From: Chryseobacterium indoltheticum
GTDB taxonomy: Bacteria > Bacteroidota > Bacteroidia > Flavobacteriales > Weeksellaceae
Direction: 5' to 3'
DNA: 64,000 bases
Assembly: GCF_003815915.1 (NCBI RefSeq)
Contig: NZ_CP033929.1
Location: 1,364,001-1,428,000, forward strand
Part shown: in pieces, positions 7,715 through 16,537 of the stretch
How the letters are laid out: the number at the start of each line of letters is the position of its first letter
How positions within the stretch are numbered: position 1 is the stretch's first letter
Position numbers and translations under genes: made by a program
Notes under the pieces: generated by a model
Told to the model about the DNA's origin: nothing
What the model saw: only the letters and a program-made list of their open reading frames with translations
Database searches by the model: none

Positions 7715-8731
7715 ATGGTTTTTGTAACAGGAGCAACAGGAATTTTAGGCAGAGTCATTGTTTTGGAACTTTTGAAAAAAGGTAGAAAAGTACGTGCTGC
7801 AAAAAGACCTTCAAGCAACATCAATGAAGTAAAACATTCTTATCAGTTTTATACCGAAAAGCCTGATGATTTTTTTAATAAAATCGAATGGATTGATGTT
7901 GATTTTGATGATATTAATTCTGTTGAATCTGCCTTAAAAGATATTACCGAAGTTTATCACTGTGCTGCAAAAGTAAGTTTTCATCCGAAAGATGAGAAAG
8001 AAATGTATCATACGAATATTAAGGCTACCGAAAATCTTCTTTTTGCCTGTGAAAATTCGACAGTAGAAAAATTTCTTCACGTCAGTTCGATTGCTGTATT
8101 GGATTCATTTAATGAAAAAGGTGAGCTCGACGAAAGTTCAGATTTTAATCCTAAAGAAGAACATTCTGCTTATGCTATTTCAAAGCATCTTTCTGAAATG
8201 GAAATCTGGAGAGCTTCTGCAGAAGGCTTAAACACGATTGTCATCAATCCCGGAATGATCATCGGAACCGGAAACTGGGGGAAAAGCAGCGGAGATATTT
8301 TCCCGACCTTTGAGAATAATAGTTTTACTTTCTCGGGCGGAACAAGTTATGTTGACGTAAGAGATGTGGCTGAAATTTCAATTCAGTTAATGGAAAATAA
8401 TGCTTTCGGAGAACGTTTTATCCTAGTATCAGAAAGTAAAAAATACGCTGATCTTGGAAAACAGATCAGAACAAAATTAGGCTTGAAAGATGCTAAAATT
8501 CTTTCTAAAAGCACTTTGAAAATCGGTAGAATTGCCAATTTACTTTTCGGATGGATTTTTCCTCAACTGAAAATGGCTACAAAATCAAACATTGATGCCG
8601 TTTCGTCTCTTACTGTTATTTCTAATCAGAAAATTAAGGATAAGTTAAATTTTCAATTTATTCCGGTACAAGAAAGCATCGATTTTCATCTCAATAATTA
8701 TATTAACGACAAAAAGCTGAACAAAAAATAA
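7715..8731 (+). CDS. NAD-dependent epimerase/dehydratase (extended SDR, 3-beta-HSD-like)
   Basis: 338 residues. The nucleotide-binding loop VTGATGILG is at residues 4-12, the conserved CAAKVSF strand follows, the catalytic serine is in LHVSSIA and the Tyr-x3-Lys pair is in SAYAISKH (Tyr153, Lys157). The C-terminal third resembles the substrate domain of dihydroflavonol-4-reductase or 3-beta-hydroxysteroid dehydrogenase-like proteins. The stop TAA shares its last base with the ATG of the acyl-CoA ligase gene, so the two are translationally coupled. A joint role in modifying fatty or polyketide-like acyl chains is inference. Confidence 0.88.
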   Translation: MVFVTGATGILGRVIVLELLKKGRKVRAAKRPSSNINEVKHSYQFYTEKPDDFFNKIEWIDVDFDDINSVESALKDITEVYHCAAKVSFHPKDEKEMYHTNIKATENLLFACENSTVEKFLHVSSIAVLDSFNEKGELDESSDFNPKEEHSAYAISKHLSEMEIWRASAEGLNTIVINPGMIIGTGNWGKSSGDIFPTFENNSFTFSGGTSYVDVRDVAEISIQLMENNAFGERFILVSESKKYADLGKQIRTKLGLKDAKILSKSTLKIGRIANLLFGWIFPQLKMATKSNIDAVSSLTVISNQKIKDKLNFQFIPVQESIDFHLNNYINDKKLNKK

Positions 8732-10503
8732 TGAATCTTGCAGAGGCAATTATTAAAAAAAATATAGAAAAGCATCCTTTAAAATCGGCAGTCGGTTTCA
8801 AAAAAAAGGAAGGCTGGAAAGAATTGAGCTGGAAAAAGTTTGGCGAAATTGTTTTTAAAACAGCCAATGCTCTGAAAAATTCGGGTATTGGCGAAAATGA
8901 TAAAGTAGCGATCTATGCCGAAAATTCTGCAGAATGGATGATTTTCGATTTGGCAGCCATGTCAATTGGTGCGATTACAGTTCCTATTTATTCTACCAAT
9001 AATGCAGAACAGGCAGAGTTTATACTGAAAGATTCCGGAGCAAAAATTGTGTTGGTAGGAGATCAGGTACAATATGACGGATGTCTTGAAATTTTGAAAA
9101 AAGAAGACGCAGATAATTATATTAAAACAATTATTGTTTCTAAAAAAGCAGTCTGGATTAAGAAAGAATTCAGCAGTTTTTATCTTGAAGATTTTATTGC
9201 CAAATCTTCTCCGGAACTTGACATTATTTCTAAAAATGATGATGATTTAGCCACCATTATTTATACTTCAGGCACCACGGGAACTCCAAAAGGAGTGATG
9301 TTAACACATGGAAATTTCACTAAAGCATTTGATGCTCATTTTGAGTTTTTTAAATTTAAAAACTTTGAAGAAGAGCTTTCATTAGCGTTTTTACCTTTAA
9401 CCCACGTTTTCGAAAGAAGCTGGAGCTTGCTTTGCCTGTATGGCGGAGCGAGAGTCTATTTTTTAGAAGATCCGAAAAGTATAGCGAAAGCTTTGGAAGA
9501 GGTGAAACCAACAATGATGTGCGCAGTTCCGAGGTTTTTCCAAAAAGTGTATGCAGGAGTTTTAGAAAAAGCAGAAGAAGGTTCGTCATTAAAAAAGAAA
9601 ATCTTCAATTGGGCCTTAGAAACTGGTAAACAAACCGGAGAATTGAGAAGAACGGAAAAACAAATTCCATTCGGTTTAAAAATAAAAGAAACATTCGCCG
9701 AATTACTGGTTTACAGTAAAATTAAAGAAAAAATGGGCGGCCGACTTTGGTTTATGCCTTGTGGAGGCGCTTCCTTGTCACCGGAAGTTACCCAGTTTTT
9801 TGAATCGGTGAATATTCATTTGACGGTTGGTTACGGCCTTACGGAAACCACGGCGACTTTAACAGCTTTTCCATTCACAAATTTTGAGCATGGAAGTTGC
9901 GGGAAACCTTTACCCGGTGTTGAAATTCGTATTGGAGAACAGGATGAAATTCAGGCAAAAGGAAACGGAATTATGAAAGGTTATTACAACAAGCCTGAAG
10001 AAACCGAAAAAGTTTTTACTCAGGATGGCTGGTTCAAAACTGGTGATGCAGGAAAGTTTGATGAAAAAGGAAATCTGTTTATTACCGACAGAATCAAAGA
10101 TCTGATGAAAACATCCAATGGAAAATATATTGCGCCGCAAATGATCGAAAATTTGCTGACCAACAATAATTTCATCCAGCAGATTGTTTTGATCGCAGAA
10201 GGAAAACAATTTGTCTCGGCCTTAATTGTTCCGAATTTTGAGTTTTTAGAAAGTTATCTTAAGAAAAATAATATCCCGTTTACCAATTGGGAAGAAATAG
10301 TAAATAAGAAAGAAATACAGGATTTTTACAAAGAAAAAGTAAACGAATTTCAAAAGCATCTTTCTGATTTTGAAAAGGTGAAGAAATTTACCTTAATGCC
10401 TTCTGAATTTGAAATTGGCTCAGGCGAAATCACCCCGACTTTAAAAGTGAAAAGAAATATCGTACTAAAAAAATATGCGGATATTATTGAGAAAATGTAT
10501 TAA
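8731..10503 (+). CDS. long-chain fatty acid--CoA ligase (AMP-binding)
   Basis: 590 residues, the size of FadD15-type long-chain acyl-CoA synthetases. The P-loop motif YTSGTTGTPKG is at residues 178-188, the adenylate motif is GYGLTETTA, GWFKTGDAG forms the hinge-side motif, and the C-terminal lid follows the ITDRIKDLMKTSNGKYIAP linker. The enzyme activates fatty acids with ATP and CoA for beta-oxidation or lipid synthesis. It overlaps the preceding SDR gene by one base, which argues for coordinated expression. Confidence 0.94.
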   Translation: MNLAEAIIKKNIEKHPLKSAVGFKKKEGWKELSWKKFGEIVFKTANALKNSGIGENDKVAIYAENSAEWMIFDLAAMSIGAITVPIYSTNNAEQAEFILKDSGAKIVLVGDQVQYDGCLEILKKEDADNYIKTIIVSKKAVWIKKEFSSFYLEDFIAKSSPELDIISKNDDDLATIIYTSGTTGTPKGVMLTHGNFTKAFDAHFEFFKFKNFEEELSLAFLPLTHVFERSWSLLCLYGGARVYFLEDPKSIAKALEEVKPTMMCAVPRFFQKVYAGVLEKAEEGSSLKKKIFNWALETGKQTGELRRTEKQIPFGLKIKETFAELLVYSKIKEKMGGRLWFMPCGGASLSPEVTQFFESVNIHLTVGYGLTETTATLTAFPFTNFEHGSCGKPLPGVEIRIGEQDEIQAKGNGIMKGYYNKPEETEKVFTQDGWFKTGDAGKFDEKGNLFITDRIKDLMKTSNGKYIAPQMIENLLTNNNFIQQIVLIAEGKQFVSALIVPNFEFLESYLKKNNIPFTNWEEIVNKKEIQDFYKEKVNEFQKHLSDFEKVKKFTLMPSEFEIGSGEITPTLKVKRNIVLKKYADIIEKMY

Positions 10504-10563
10504 TTGAAGTTGATATTTAGGTTGATACAAAAAATATAAAATTAAAAGTTTAGTAATTAAACG

Positions 10564-11622
10564 ATGACAACACAAGAATTTTTAGGGAAAGAAAACTTTA
10601 ATATACAATCTACAACAGTATCAGAAAGCTGTCCGTCAAATATTGCCTTAATTAAATATTGGGGAAAATATAAGGATCAGATTCCTGCAAATCCTAGTAT
10701 CAGTTTTACATTGAATCACTGCAAAACAAATACTGAGATGGAATTTGTAGCAAATGAATCATTTTCTGTGCAGACTTTTCTATCAGGAAACGAAGAAGTG
10801 AAATTTGCCGAAAAAATTGAAAAATATTTTAAAAATATCGAGCAATATCTGCCTTGGATTCTACAAGGAAAATATATCATTAAAACAGAAAACACATTTC
10901 CTCACAGTTCAGGTATTGCGAGTTCAGCATCAGGTTTTGGAGCGATTGCAAAATGTCTGATGAAGTTGGATGAAAGTTTTTCCGGGAAAAAATCTGACGA
11001 AGAATCTTTAACAAAAGCATCTTTTTTAGCAAGATTAGGAAGCGGAAGTGCTTGCAGAAGTCTTTACAACGGATTAGTAGTTTGGGGAGAATCTGATCAA
11101 GTTGAGGGAAGCTCAGATTTGTTTGCAGTACAATATCTCAATTCTGAAGTTCATGATATTTTCAAAGATTTTAACGATTGGGTTTTGCTGATTCATGCAG
11201 GAGTAAAAAGTGTTTCTTCTACAGTTGGTCATGGTTTGATGAATACGAATCCTTATGCAGAAAGAAGATTTCAGGAGGCAAGAGAAAATTTTGTTCCGAT
11301 GAAAGAAATCTTGAAAAGTGGAGATTTGCAAGGCTTCATCAAATTGGTAGAACACGAAGCATTGACGCTTCATGCGATGATGATGATGAGCGACCCTGCA
11401 TTTATTTTAATGAAAACAGGAACTTTAGAAGTGATCAATAAAATTTGGGATTTCAGAAGAGAAACCGATTTGCCTTTATTCTTCACTTTAGATGCCGGTG
11501 CAAATGTTCATTTGCTATTTCCAAATGACGGTTCAGAAGAAAAAATAAAAACTTTTATCGAAGCTGAATTGCTGCAACATACTCAGAAAAGTGGAGTAGT
11601 GAAGGATGTGATGAAGTTTTAA
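10564..11622 (+). CDS. mvaD: diphosphomevalonate decarboxylase
   Basis: 352 residues of the GHMP kinase fold. The family signature NIALIKYWGKYKD is near residue 25, followed by PANPSISFTL and the ATP loop PHSSGIASSASGFGAIAKC. The enzyme makes isopentenyl diphosphate from mevalonate diphosphate in an ATP-dependent decarboxylation, the last step of the mevalonate route used by many flavobacteria. A methionine-rich ALTLHAMMMMSDP helix precedes the C-terminal domain, as usual. A 53-residue ORF begins one base after its stop and is presumably co-transcribed. Confidence 0.95.
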   Translation: MTTQEFLGKENFNIQSTTVSESCPSNIALIKYWGKYKDQIPANPSISFTLNHCKTNTEMEFVANESFSVQTFLSGNEEVKFAEKIEKYFKNIEQYLPWILQGKYIIKTENTFPHSSGIASSASGFGAIAKCLMKLDESFSGKKSDEESLTKASFLARLGSGSACRSLYNGLVVWGESDQVEGSSDLFAVQYLNSEVHDIFKDFNDWVLLIHAGVKSVSSTVGHGLMNTNPYAERRFQEARENFVPMKEILKSGDLQGFIKLVEHEALTLHAMMMMSDPAFILMKTGTLEVINKIWDFRRETDLPLFFTLDAGANVHLLFPNDGSEEKIKTFIEAELLQHTQKSGVVKDVMKF

Positions 11623-11623
11623 A

Positions 11624-11785
11624 ATGAAAAAGAAAAAAAGAGTTTTACTAATTTGCTTATTGATTAGTTTCCTGTTATTAGTCTATCTTAATGTAAGTTA
11701 CAATAAAGGTTCAGTTGTTGAAACTTTGGGAAGAAACAGAACAATCAATTGGGGATGGGATTGGCGAGATCTTTGGCCTTTTTAA
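11624..11785 (+). CDS. 53-residue membrane-anchored protein downstream of mvaD
   Basis: ATG at 11624 lies one base after the mvaD stop, and the frame runs 53 codons to TAA. It has a lysine start (MKKKKR), one transmembrane helix (VLLICLLISFLLLVYLNV) and a short soluble tail ending in the tryptophan-rich WGWDWRDLWPF. A terminator follows within 10 bp, which supports a real transcript end just behind it. The positive-inside topology puts the tail outside the membrane. I do not recognise the family. Confidence 0.6.
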   Translation: MKKKKRVLLICLLISFLLLVYLNVSYNKGSVVETLGRNRTINWGWDWRDLWPF

Positions 11786-11793
11786 AATATAGG

Positions 11794-11818
11794 AGCGGAC
11801 TTTTAGTTCGCTTTTTTT
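11794..11818 (+). terminator. intrinsic terminator of the mvaD operon
   Basis: Stem AGCGGACT / AGTTCGCT with one G-T pair, a TT loop and a run of seven T. It ends the mvaD transcript and lies before the convergent gene at 11833. Confidence 0.8.
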
Positions 11819-11832
11819 GTCTATGCAAAGTT

Positions 11833-12258
11833 TCATTGATTTCTGTTGATCATTCTTCTCAATTTAAAATAGTAAATAATCCACACCAAAAAGTTAATCC
11901 AAGGAATAATGATAACATATTCTTCACCTGAAAATTCGGAAAGACTTGCTAAAATTAAAGTAAAATAGAGCAAGTATCCGGCAAAAAATGCTAGAAACAC
12001 AAGATATTTATTTTTTCTGATTTGCTTAAAAAGAATTAGAAATGCAGGTAAAGTAAACAAAGCTATCAAAATCTGAATTCCTATTGCGATCCCATATTGT
12101 AAACCGCCAAAACAATTCATTTTTGGTCTTCCGTCTTCATAATAATCTGAAGTTTGCATATCAATTATGATCAAAAATCCAATCATAAAAATTGTTCCTG
12201 CCAAAAAGCTGGCAAGTAATCCGGAACCTATTATTTTTGCGCTTTGCTTTTTTATCAT
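11833..12258 (-). CDS. four-helix membrane protein of unknown function
   Basis: 141 residues with four hydrophobic segments, at about residues 10-33, 55-77, 85-105 and 115-130. A polar loop YYEDGRPKMNCFGG lies between the first two. The C-terminus is basic (KLRRMINRNQ). No motif links it to a named family. The gene is single, convergent with the mvaD operon and divergent from the PAP2 phosphatase gene, with which it shares a 190-bp intergenic region. Confidence 0.65.
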   Translation of the reverse strand: MIKKQSAKIIGSGLLASFLAGTIFMIGFLIIIDMQTSDYYEDGRPKMNCFGGLQYGIAIGIQILIALFTLPAFLILFKQIRKNKYLVFLAFFAGYLLYFTLILASLSEFSGEEYVIIIPWINFLVWIIYYFKLRRMINRNQ

Positions 12259-12447
12259 AATTGATCTTCAAAAAAATTATAAAGTTTAATGTTTCAAATA
12301 TACTTTCTTTATTTTAGTAAAATTTACAATGAGTTTTTAGAAAATATAATTTAAATAAAAATGATTAATTTGTCCCTTCGAAAAGCATTTGCATCAAATT
12401 TGCAAACACAAATGTTCAATTAAAACAATTCAAATTCAGCATATCAC

Positions 12448-13143
12448 ATGGAGTTTAAAAATAATGAGTTTCTGAGCAATTTCTCAACCTATTTCAGAGA
12501 TAGAAGAAAAACACTTTTTTTATGTTTTTCTATTTTTTTTATCATTGTTTTTCTTCTTTTGAGTTTTTATGTTGTCGACTCGTCTCCAAAATCTTGGGAT
12601 CTTCTCGTTTCTCAGGAACTGCAGGAAGATCCGAGTGCGCTTTTGGATGTTTTGATGAAAGGTTTTAGTTGGCTCGGAACAGTTTATGTTGCAGCGATCA
12701 TGGTTACTGTATTTTCTTTGGTTTTTTTGATATTTAAATATTTCAGGGAAGGATTATTTGTATTATCATGTCTTTTATCAGGCGGCGTAAGTTATGTTTT
12801 AAAAATGCTCATCGACCGTCCACGGCCAACGACAGATTTTGTAAGAATTGTTGAAGAAACGCATTATCAAAGCTTTCCGAGCGGACATGTTCTGTTTTAT
12901 ACTGCTTTTTTCGGAACATTAATGGTGATTGCTATCTCTTCGAGCATTTTAAAAATTTCCTGGAAAATACTAATTACAGTAATTTGTCTGGCAATGATTG
13001 TTTTGGGAGCTGTTTCACGTATTTATTTGGGTGCGCACTGGTTTACAGATGTCATTGGCGGATTTATCGTGGGAGTTCTTTTTGTGATGGTTACAGGAAG
13101 TATTTATCTGAGAAGCAAAAAGAAATCTACTGATATTCAATAA
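12448..13143 (+). CDS. PAP2-family membrane phosphatase
   Basis: 231 residues with six predicted helices. All three phosphatase signature motifs are present: LKMLIDRPRP (C1), SFPSGHVLF (C2) and SRIYLGAHWFTDV (C3, nucleophile histidine). Such enzymes dephosphorylate lipid phosphates: phosphatidic acid, undecaprenyl pyrophosphate or lipid A. The substrate cannot be read from sequence. Its leader has an inverted repeat, CATTTG (12387-12392) facing CAAATG (12410-12415) around CAAATTTGC, and a weak TTG / CAAATTTG promoter match. It is monocistronic and faces the EEP gene at its 3' end. Confidence 0.92.
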   Translation: MEFKNNEFLSNFSTYFRDRRKTLFLCFSIFFIIVFLLLSFYVVDSSPKSWDLLVSQELQEDPSALLDVLMKGFSWLGTVYVAAIMVTVFSLVFLIFKYFREGLFVLSCLLSGGVSYVLKMLIDRPRPTTDFVRIVEETHYQSFPSGHVLFYTAFFGTLMVIAISSSILKISWKILITVICLAMIVLGAVSRIYLGAHWFTDVIGGFIVGVLFVMVTGSIYLRSKKKSTDIQ

Positions 13144-13185
13144 AAATATTTTTAATAAATCTAATCTGGATTTTTAGGGGATTCA

Positions 13186-14268
13186 TCAATCTTCTGTAAC
13201 TACCGCATCGCGCTCACCATCCTCTTCTTTGCCTTCTTCGATCATTTCCTTTGCTTCAGCTATTTCTTCAGCATCTGCCTGTTCTACACGCTCTTCCTGA
13301 TCATCATTGTGATGGTCGATGAAAAACTCACAATATACAGGAAGGTGGTCTGAGCCAAAATTTTCAAGTGTTTTTAAATCCTTAATGAAAATATCATCAC
13401 TGTGAAACATCAAATCAATAGGAAATCTAAAAAGCCTGTACTTTGCATGAAATGTAGACACAAAAGCATGTCCGACTCTAGGATCGATCAAATGACTTGT
13501 TTTTCTGAATAAAACGGAAGATTTAGACCACGCAACGTTATTGAAATCTCCTACAACAATTACAGGTTTTTTTATTTCAGTCACTCTTCTGGCAACACTT
13601 AGAATGTCGCCGTCTCTTTCCTTTGAAGTTTCTTCTTCTGTCGGACTTGGCGGAGGGGGATGAACCCCAAAAAAGACAAACTCAAAACCATCTTCAGTTT
13701 TTAAATGTGCCTCAATACTCGGGATATCATCTGCTACGAAATAATGCGTTTTTGATTCTTCAATTTTCATTTTAGAATAAAAATGCATTCCGTATGTGTT
13801 TTCAAGGGTAACTTTATGTTGGTACGGATAATCTTTTTCTAAAACCTGCAACGCTTTTTCCCAGTCACCGTTGCTTTCCATTGTTAAGAATATTTCAGGC
13901 TTATTTTTTTTGATGAGATGAATAAATTTACCGAAATCTGTATTAAACTGATAGACATTGGCAGAAATAAAATGGTATTTCTTTGAAGATTTATCGGTCT
14001 GCGGCTGTTTTTTTACTTTGTAAAGCGGAGTATATTTTATTAGTGTGATCCCGTGGTAAATAATCATGGCTAATAATAAGCCTTGCATATACCAGAAATA
14101 TTGTGTTTTTTCGACAATAAATCCTAAAGCAAAAGTGATAATTGTAAAATAGGTAATCTGTATTTTACCAAAATCGGGAAAGCGAAAAATCCAATGCGGG
14201 CTTGGAAGTTTTGGCAATACGGTTAAAATCAGTAATAAAATACTTAGAACAAGGTAAGTTTCCCACAT
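13186..14268 (-). CDS. membrane-anchored endonuclease/exonuclease/phosphatase family protein
   Basis: 360 residues. The first ~75 residues form three short transmembrane segments. The rest is an EEP (DNase I-like) domain beginning SANVYQFN, with the metal ligand Glu in LTMESNG, the catalytic VVGDFNNVAWS and the terminal GSDHLPV histidine. Residues after about 325 are an unusually acidic tail (EERVEQADAEEIAEAKE and onward). Family members hydrolyse phosphodiesters of nucleic acids or lipids; the membrane anchor suggests extracytoplasmic action. The gene is single. Confidence 0.88.
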   Translation of the reverse strand: MWETYLVLSILLLILTVLPKLPSPHWIFRFPDFGKIQITYFTIITFALGFIVEKTQYFWYMQGLLLAMIIYHGITLIKYTPLYKVKKQPQTDKSSKKYHFISANVYQFNTDFGKFIHLIKKNKPEIFLTMESNGDWEKALQVLEKDYPYQHKVTLENTYGMHFYSKMKIEESKTHYFVADDIPSIEAHLKTEDGFEFVFFGVHPPPPSPTEEETSKERDGDILSVARRVTEIKKPVIVVGDFNNVAWSKSSVLFRKTSHLIDPRVGHAFVSTFHAKYRLFRFPIDLMFHSDDIFIKDLKTLENFGSDHLPVYCEFFIDHHNDDQEERVEQADAEEIAEAKEMIEEGKEEDGERDAVVTED

Positions 14269-14384
14269 ATATCTTAAAATAAACGGATAAAAATAAGGTA
14301 TTTTCAGGTAATTTCGTGCCAGTTTTTATATAAACAGTTGTGCCGGAGCATATTTTTTTTAATTTTAAACCTTAAACCGTAATC

Positions 14385-14822
14385 ATGGAAAAATTTTTAA
14401 TAGTTCTGTTGTTTTTAAGCTCGTTTTGTTTTGCTCAAAAAACAGAAAACGATGCAATAAAAGAAAGTATAGAAAATCTGTTTACAGGCATGAAAAATGC
14501 AGATACAGTCATGATAAAATCTGTCTTTGCCGATAACGCAATTTTACAAACAATTACGAAAAGTGATGCAGTGAAAACAGAAAAGCTACAAGATTTCTTA
14601 TCCTCTTTCTCTAAGCTATCAAAAAATGATGCAGACGAAAAGATTAAATTTGAAGCTATTCATGTCGACGGAAATCTTGCAAGCGTTTTTACACCGTACG
14701 AATTCTATTATAAAGGGAAATTTTCGCACTGCGGAGCCAATAGCTTCCAGTTAGTCAAACAAAATAATGTCTGGAAAATTCAATATTTAATCGATACAAG
14801 AAGAACAAACTGTAATAAATAA
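14385..14822 (+). CDS. secreted SnoaL/NTF2-like protein
   Basis: 145 residues. A signal peptide ends around SSFCFAQ. The mature part has the NTF2-like pattern: helix AIKESIENLFTGMKNAD, the strand pair SVFADNAILQT, and a C-terminal sheet ending SFQLVKQNNVWKIQYLID. Such domains form a cone-shaped pocket used by isomerases and binding proteins; many secreted bacterial versions have no known function. It lies 7 bp upstream of the glyoxalase-like gene, so the two are likely an operon. Confidence 0.82.
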   Translation: MEKFLIVLLFLSSFCFAQKTENDAIKESIENLFTGMKNADTVMIKSVFADNAILQTITKSDAVKTEKLQDFLSSFSKLSKNDADEKIKFEAIHVDGNLASVFTPYEFYYKGKFSHCGANSFQLVKQNNVWKIQYLIDTRRTNCNK

Positions 14823-14829
14823 TTTAAAA

Positions 14830-15207
14830 ATGAAAATTCATCATATTGCTATCATTTGCTCAGATTACGAGGTTTCAAAAAAGTTTTATACCGAAATTTT
14901 AGGTTTAAATATTATCCGTGAAGTTTATCGTGAAGAAAGACAATCTTATAAATTAGATTTAGCTATCGAAGAACATTATGTGATTGAGTTATTTTCTTTT
15001 CCTAATCCTCCAAAAAGACCTTCAAGACCGGAATCTTGTGGCTTAAGGCATTTGGCATTCTCGGTAGAAAACGTCAATGAAAAACGTGAAGAATTAATTA
15101 AAAAAGGTTTAAACTGCGAAGAAATCCGAATTGATGAATTTACCGGAAAAGAGTTTTTCTTTACACAAGATCCGGATGATTTACCTCTGGAATTTTATGA
15201 AAATTAA
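14830..15207 (+). CDS. gloA2: VOC/glyoxalase superfamily protein (YaeR / GloA2 type)
   Basis: 125 residues, one vicinal-oxygen-chelate module pair. The start MKIHHIAIICSDYEVSKKFY, the metal ligands in HHIA and LRHLAFSVE, and the ending DPDDLPLEFYE match the SMU1112c/YaeR subgroup annotated as GloA2. The metal site fits a glyoxalase I-like activity, but the physiological substrate of this subgroup is not settled. It follows the SnoaL-like gene by 7 bp and is convergent with the DUF1634 gene. Confidence 0.85.
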   Translation: MKIHHIAIICSDYEVSKKFYTEILGLNIIREVYREERQSYKLDLAIEEHYVIELFSFPNPPKRPSRPESCGLRHLAFSVENVNEKREELIKKGLNCEEIRIDEFTGKEFFFTQDPDDLPLEFYEN

Positions 15208-15210
15208 ATC

Positions 15211-15241
15211 AATTATCGTTGATCAATCATCAATGATAATT
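15211..15241. terminator. hairpin between convergent genes
   Basis: AATTATCGTTGAT (15211-15223) pairs with ATCAATGATAATT (15229-15241) around a 5-nt loop, with one mismatch. It fills the 32-bp gap between two convergent stops. No long T-run follows, so bidirectional termination is likely but not certain. Confidence 0.5.
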
Positions 15242-15623
15242 AATGCGCATAACCTGTAAAGAAACTTACCGCCATAATTGCCAAAACAATTGAAGAAATA
15301 ACAACATAGACATAATCTTTCTCTTTAAGATAGCCAATAAGTGCAAAAATAATTCTCATCAACGGTGTGAAAATAAGCATCAAAATTCCCAATTGAATGA
15401 TGGCCATGCCGTCACCTTTACAAAGTGTTTCCCAGAAATGACTCCAGACTTTCTCTGAAGAAGTTCCCATGTCTAGAAGCTTATATTTTCTGGGCATTTG
15501 GAAACCTTCCATAAAAAGCTTTACAAAACCAATCAATGAAGTGATAACCGATAAAATAACGCCCAAACGAAGGAGATTCCCGACAGAACGGTTAAGATCA
15601 ATATCTGTAAAATCTTTTCTCAT
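15240..15623 (-). CDS. DUF1634 membrane protein
   Basis: 127 residues with three transmembrane helices. The N-terminus LNRSVGNLLRLGVILSVI and the central LGILMLIFTPLMRI are the DUF1634 hallmarks. The ATG overlaps the stop of the TauE-type gene by 4 bp. This TauE-DUF1634 pairing is widespread, which suggests that the small protein is an accessory subunit of the anion exporter; no direct function is established. Confidence 0.9.
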   Translation of the reverse strand: MRKDFTDIDLNRSVGNLLRLGVILSVITSLIGFVKLFMEGFQMPRKYKLLDMGTSSEKVWSHFWETLCKGDGMAIIQLGILMLIFTPLMRIIFALIGYLKEKDYVYVVISSIVLAIMAVSFFTGYAH

Positions 15624-16450
15624 GAGAAATTGCTTCTAATACCGTTATACATCATATATACTGAAAGAATCGTAATAACGATGGCAAAAAATGTCTTCAG
15701 TTTTTTTGTTTTTGAAACCATTAAGGTTTTAGATCCTATAAAACTTCCGACAACAACACCTACCAAAACGGGTGCTACAATTACGGGAATAATTTCTCCT
15801 CTCTGAAAATAGATTAATGAGCTGGCTACTGCAGTTACGCCAATCATAAAATTACTGGTCGTTGTAGAAACCTTGAAGGGTAATCTCATCATATTATCCA
15901 TTGCCAAAACTTTCAAAGCTCCCGAACCGATTCCTAAAAGACCCGACATTGCGCCTGCAAACATCATCATAAAAAATCCAGGAACAGTATTTCTTGCGGC
16001 ATAGTTTTTTACAATTCCTTTATCGGGAAATGTACCGTAGAGCTTGAGCTTATCTTCAAGGCTTCCTTTAATTAGAGGCTCCTGATGATCGGGTTTTCCT
16101 TTAAGATTTAAAATAACTGTAAGCAAAAGTATGCTGGCAAAGATGATCCCGATTGTATTAGGATTCAGCATTCCAGAAACCAATGCACCAACAATTGCTC
16201 CTGAAGTGGTTGCAATCTCCAGGAACATTCCGATCCTCATATTGGTAAAACCTTCTTTTACGAAAGCAACGGCTGCACCGGAAGATGTTCCGATCACCGA
16301 AATCAGTGAAGCGCCAATTGCGTAATGCATAGGAACGCCAAAACCAAGCGTTAATAAAGGGATAATGATAACTCCTCCTCCCAAACCGGTAAGTGAACCT
16401 AAAAGACCGGCCGAGATAGCGCCAAGAAAAAGAATAATGATCTCCGACAT
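15620..16450 (-). CDS. sulfite exporter TauE/SafE family permease
   Basis: 276 residues, about eight transmembrane helices in two inverted halves. The first repeat is GLLGSLTGLGGGVIIIPLL and the second is GAMSGLLGIGSGALKVLAM, the diagnostic glycine-rich pattern of the TauE/SafE family. Members export sulfite, sulfoacetate and other organosulfur or carboxylate anions; the substrate here is unknown. It is the first gene of a two-gene operon with DUF1634. Confidence 0.92.
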   Translation of the reverse strand: MSEIIILFLGAISAGLLGSLTGLGGGVIIIPLLTLGFGVPMHYAIGASLISVIGTSSGAAVAFVKEGFTNMRIGMFLEIATTSGAIVGALVSGMLNPNTIGIIFASILLLTVILNLKGKPDHQEPLIKGSLEDKLKLYGTFPDKGIVKNYAARNTVPGFFMMMFAGAMSGLLGIGSGALKVLAMDNMMRLPFKVSTTTSNFMIGVTAVASSLIYFQRGEIIPVIVAPVLVGVVVGSFIGSKTLMVSKTKKLKTFFAIVITILSVYMMYNGIRSNFS

Positions 16451-16537
16451 GGTACAAATATAAAACTATTGCGGTTTTCAGGCAAACATTAACCCAAGAT
16501 TATTTTTTGCCGTATTTTTGCAAAAATAAAATTCAAA

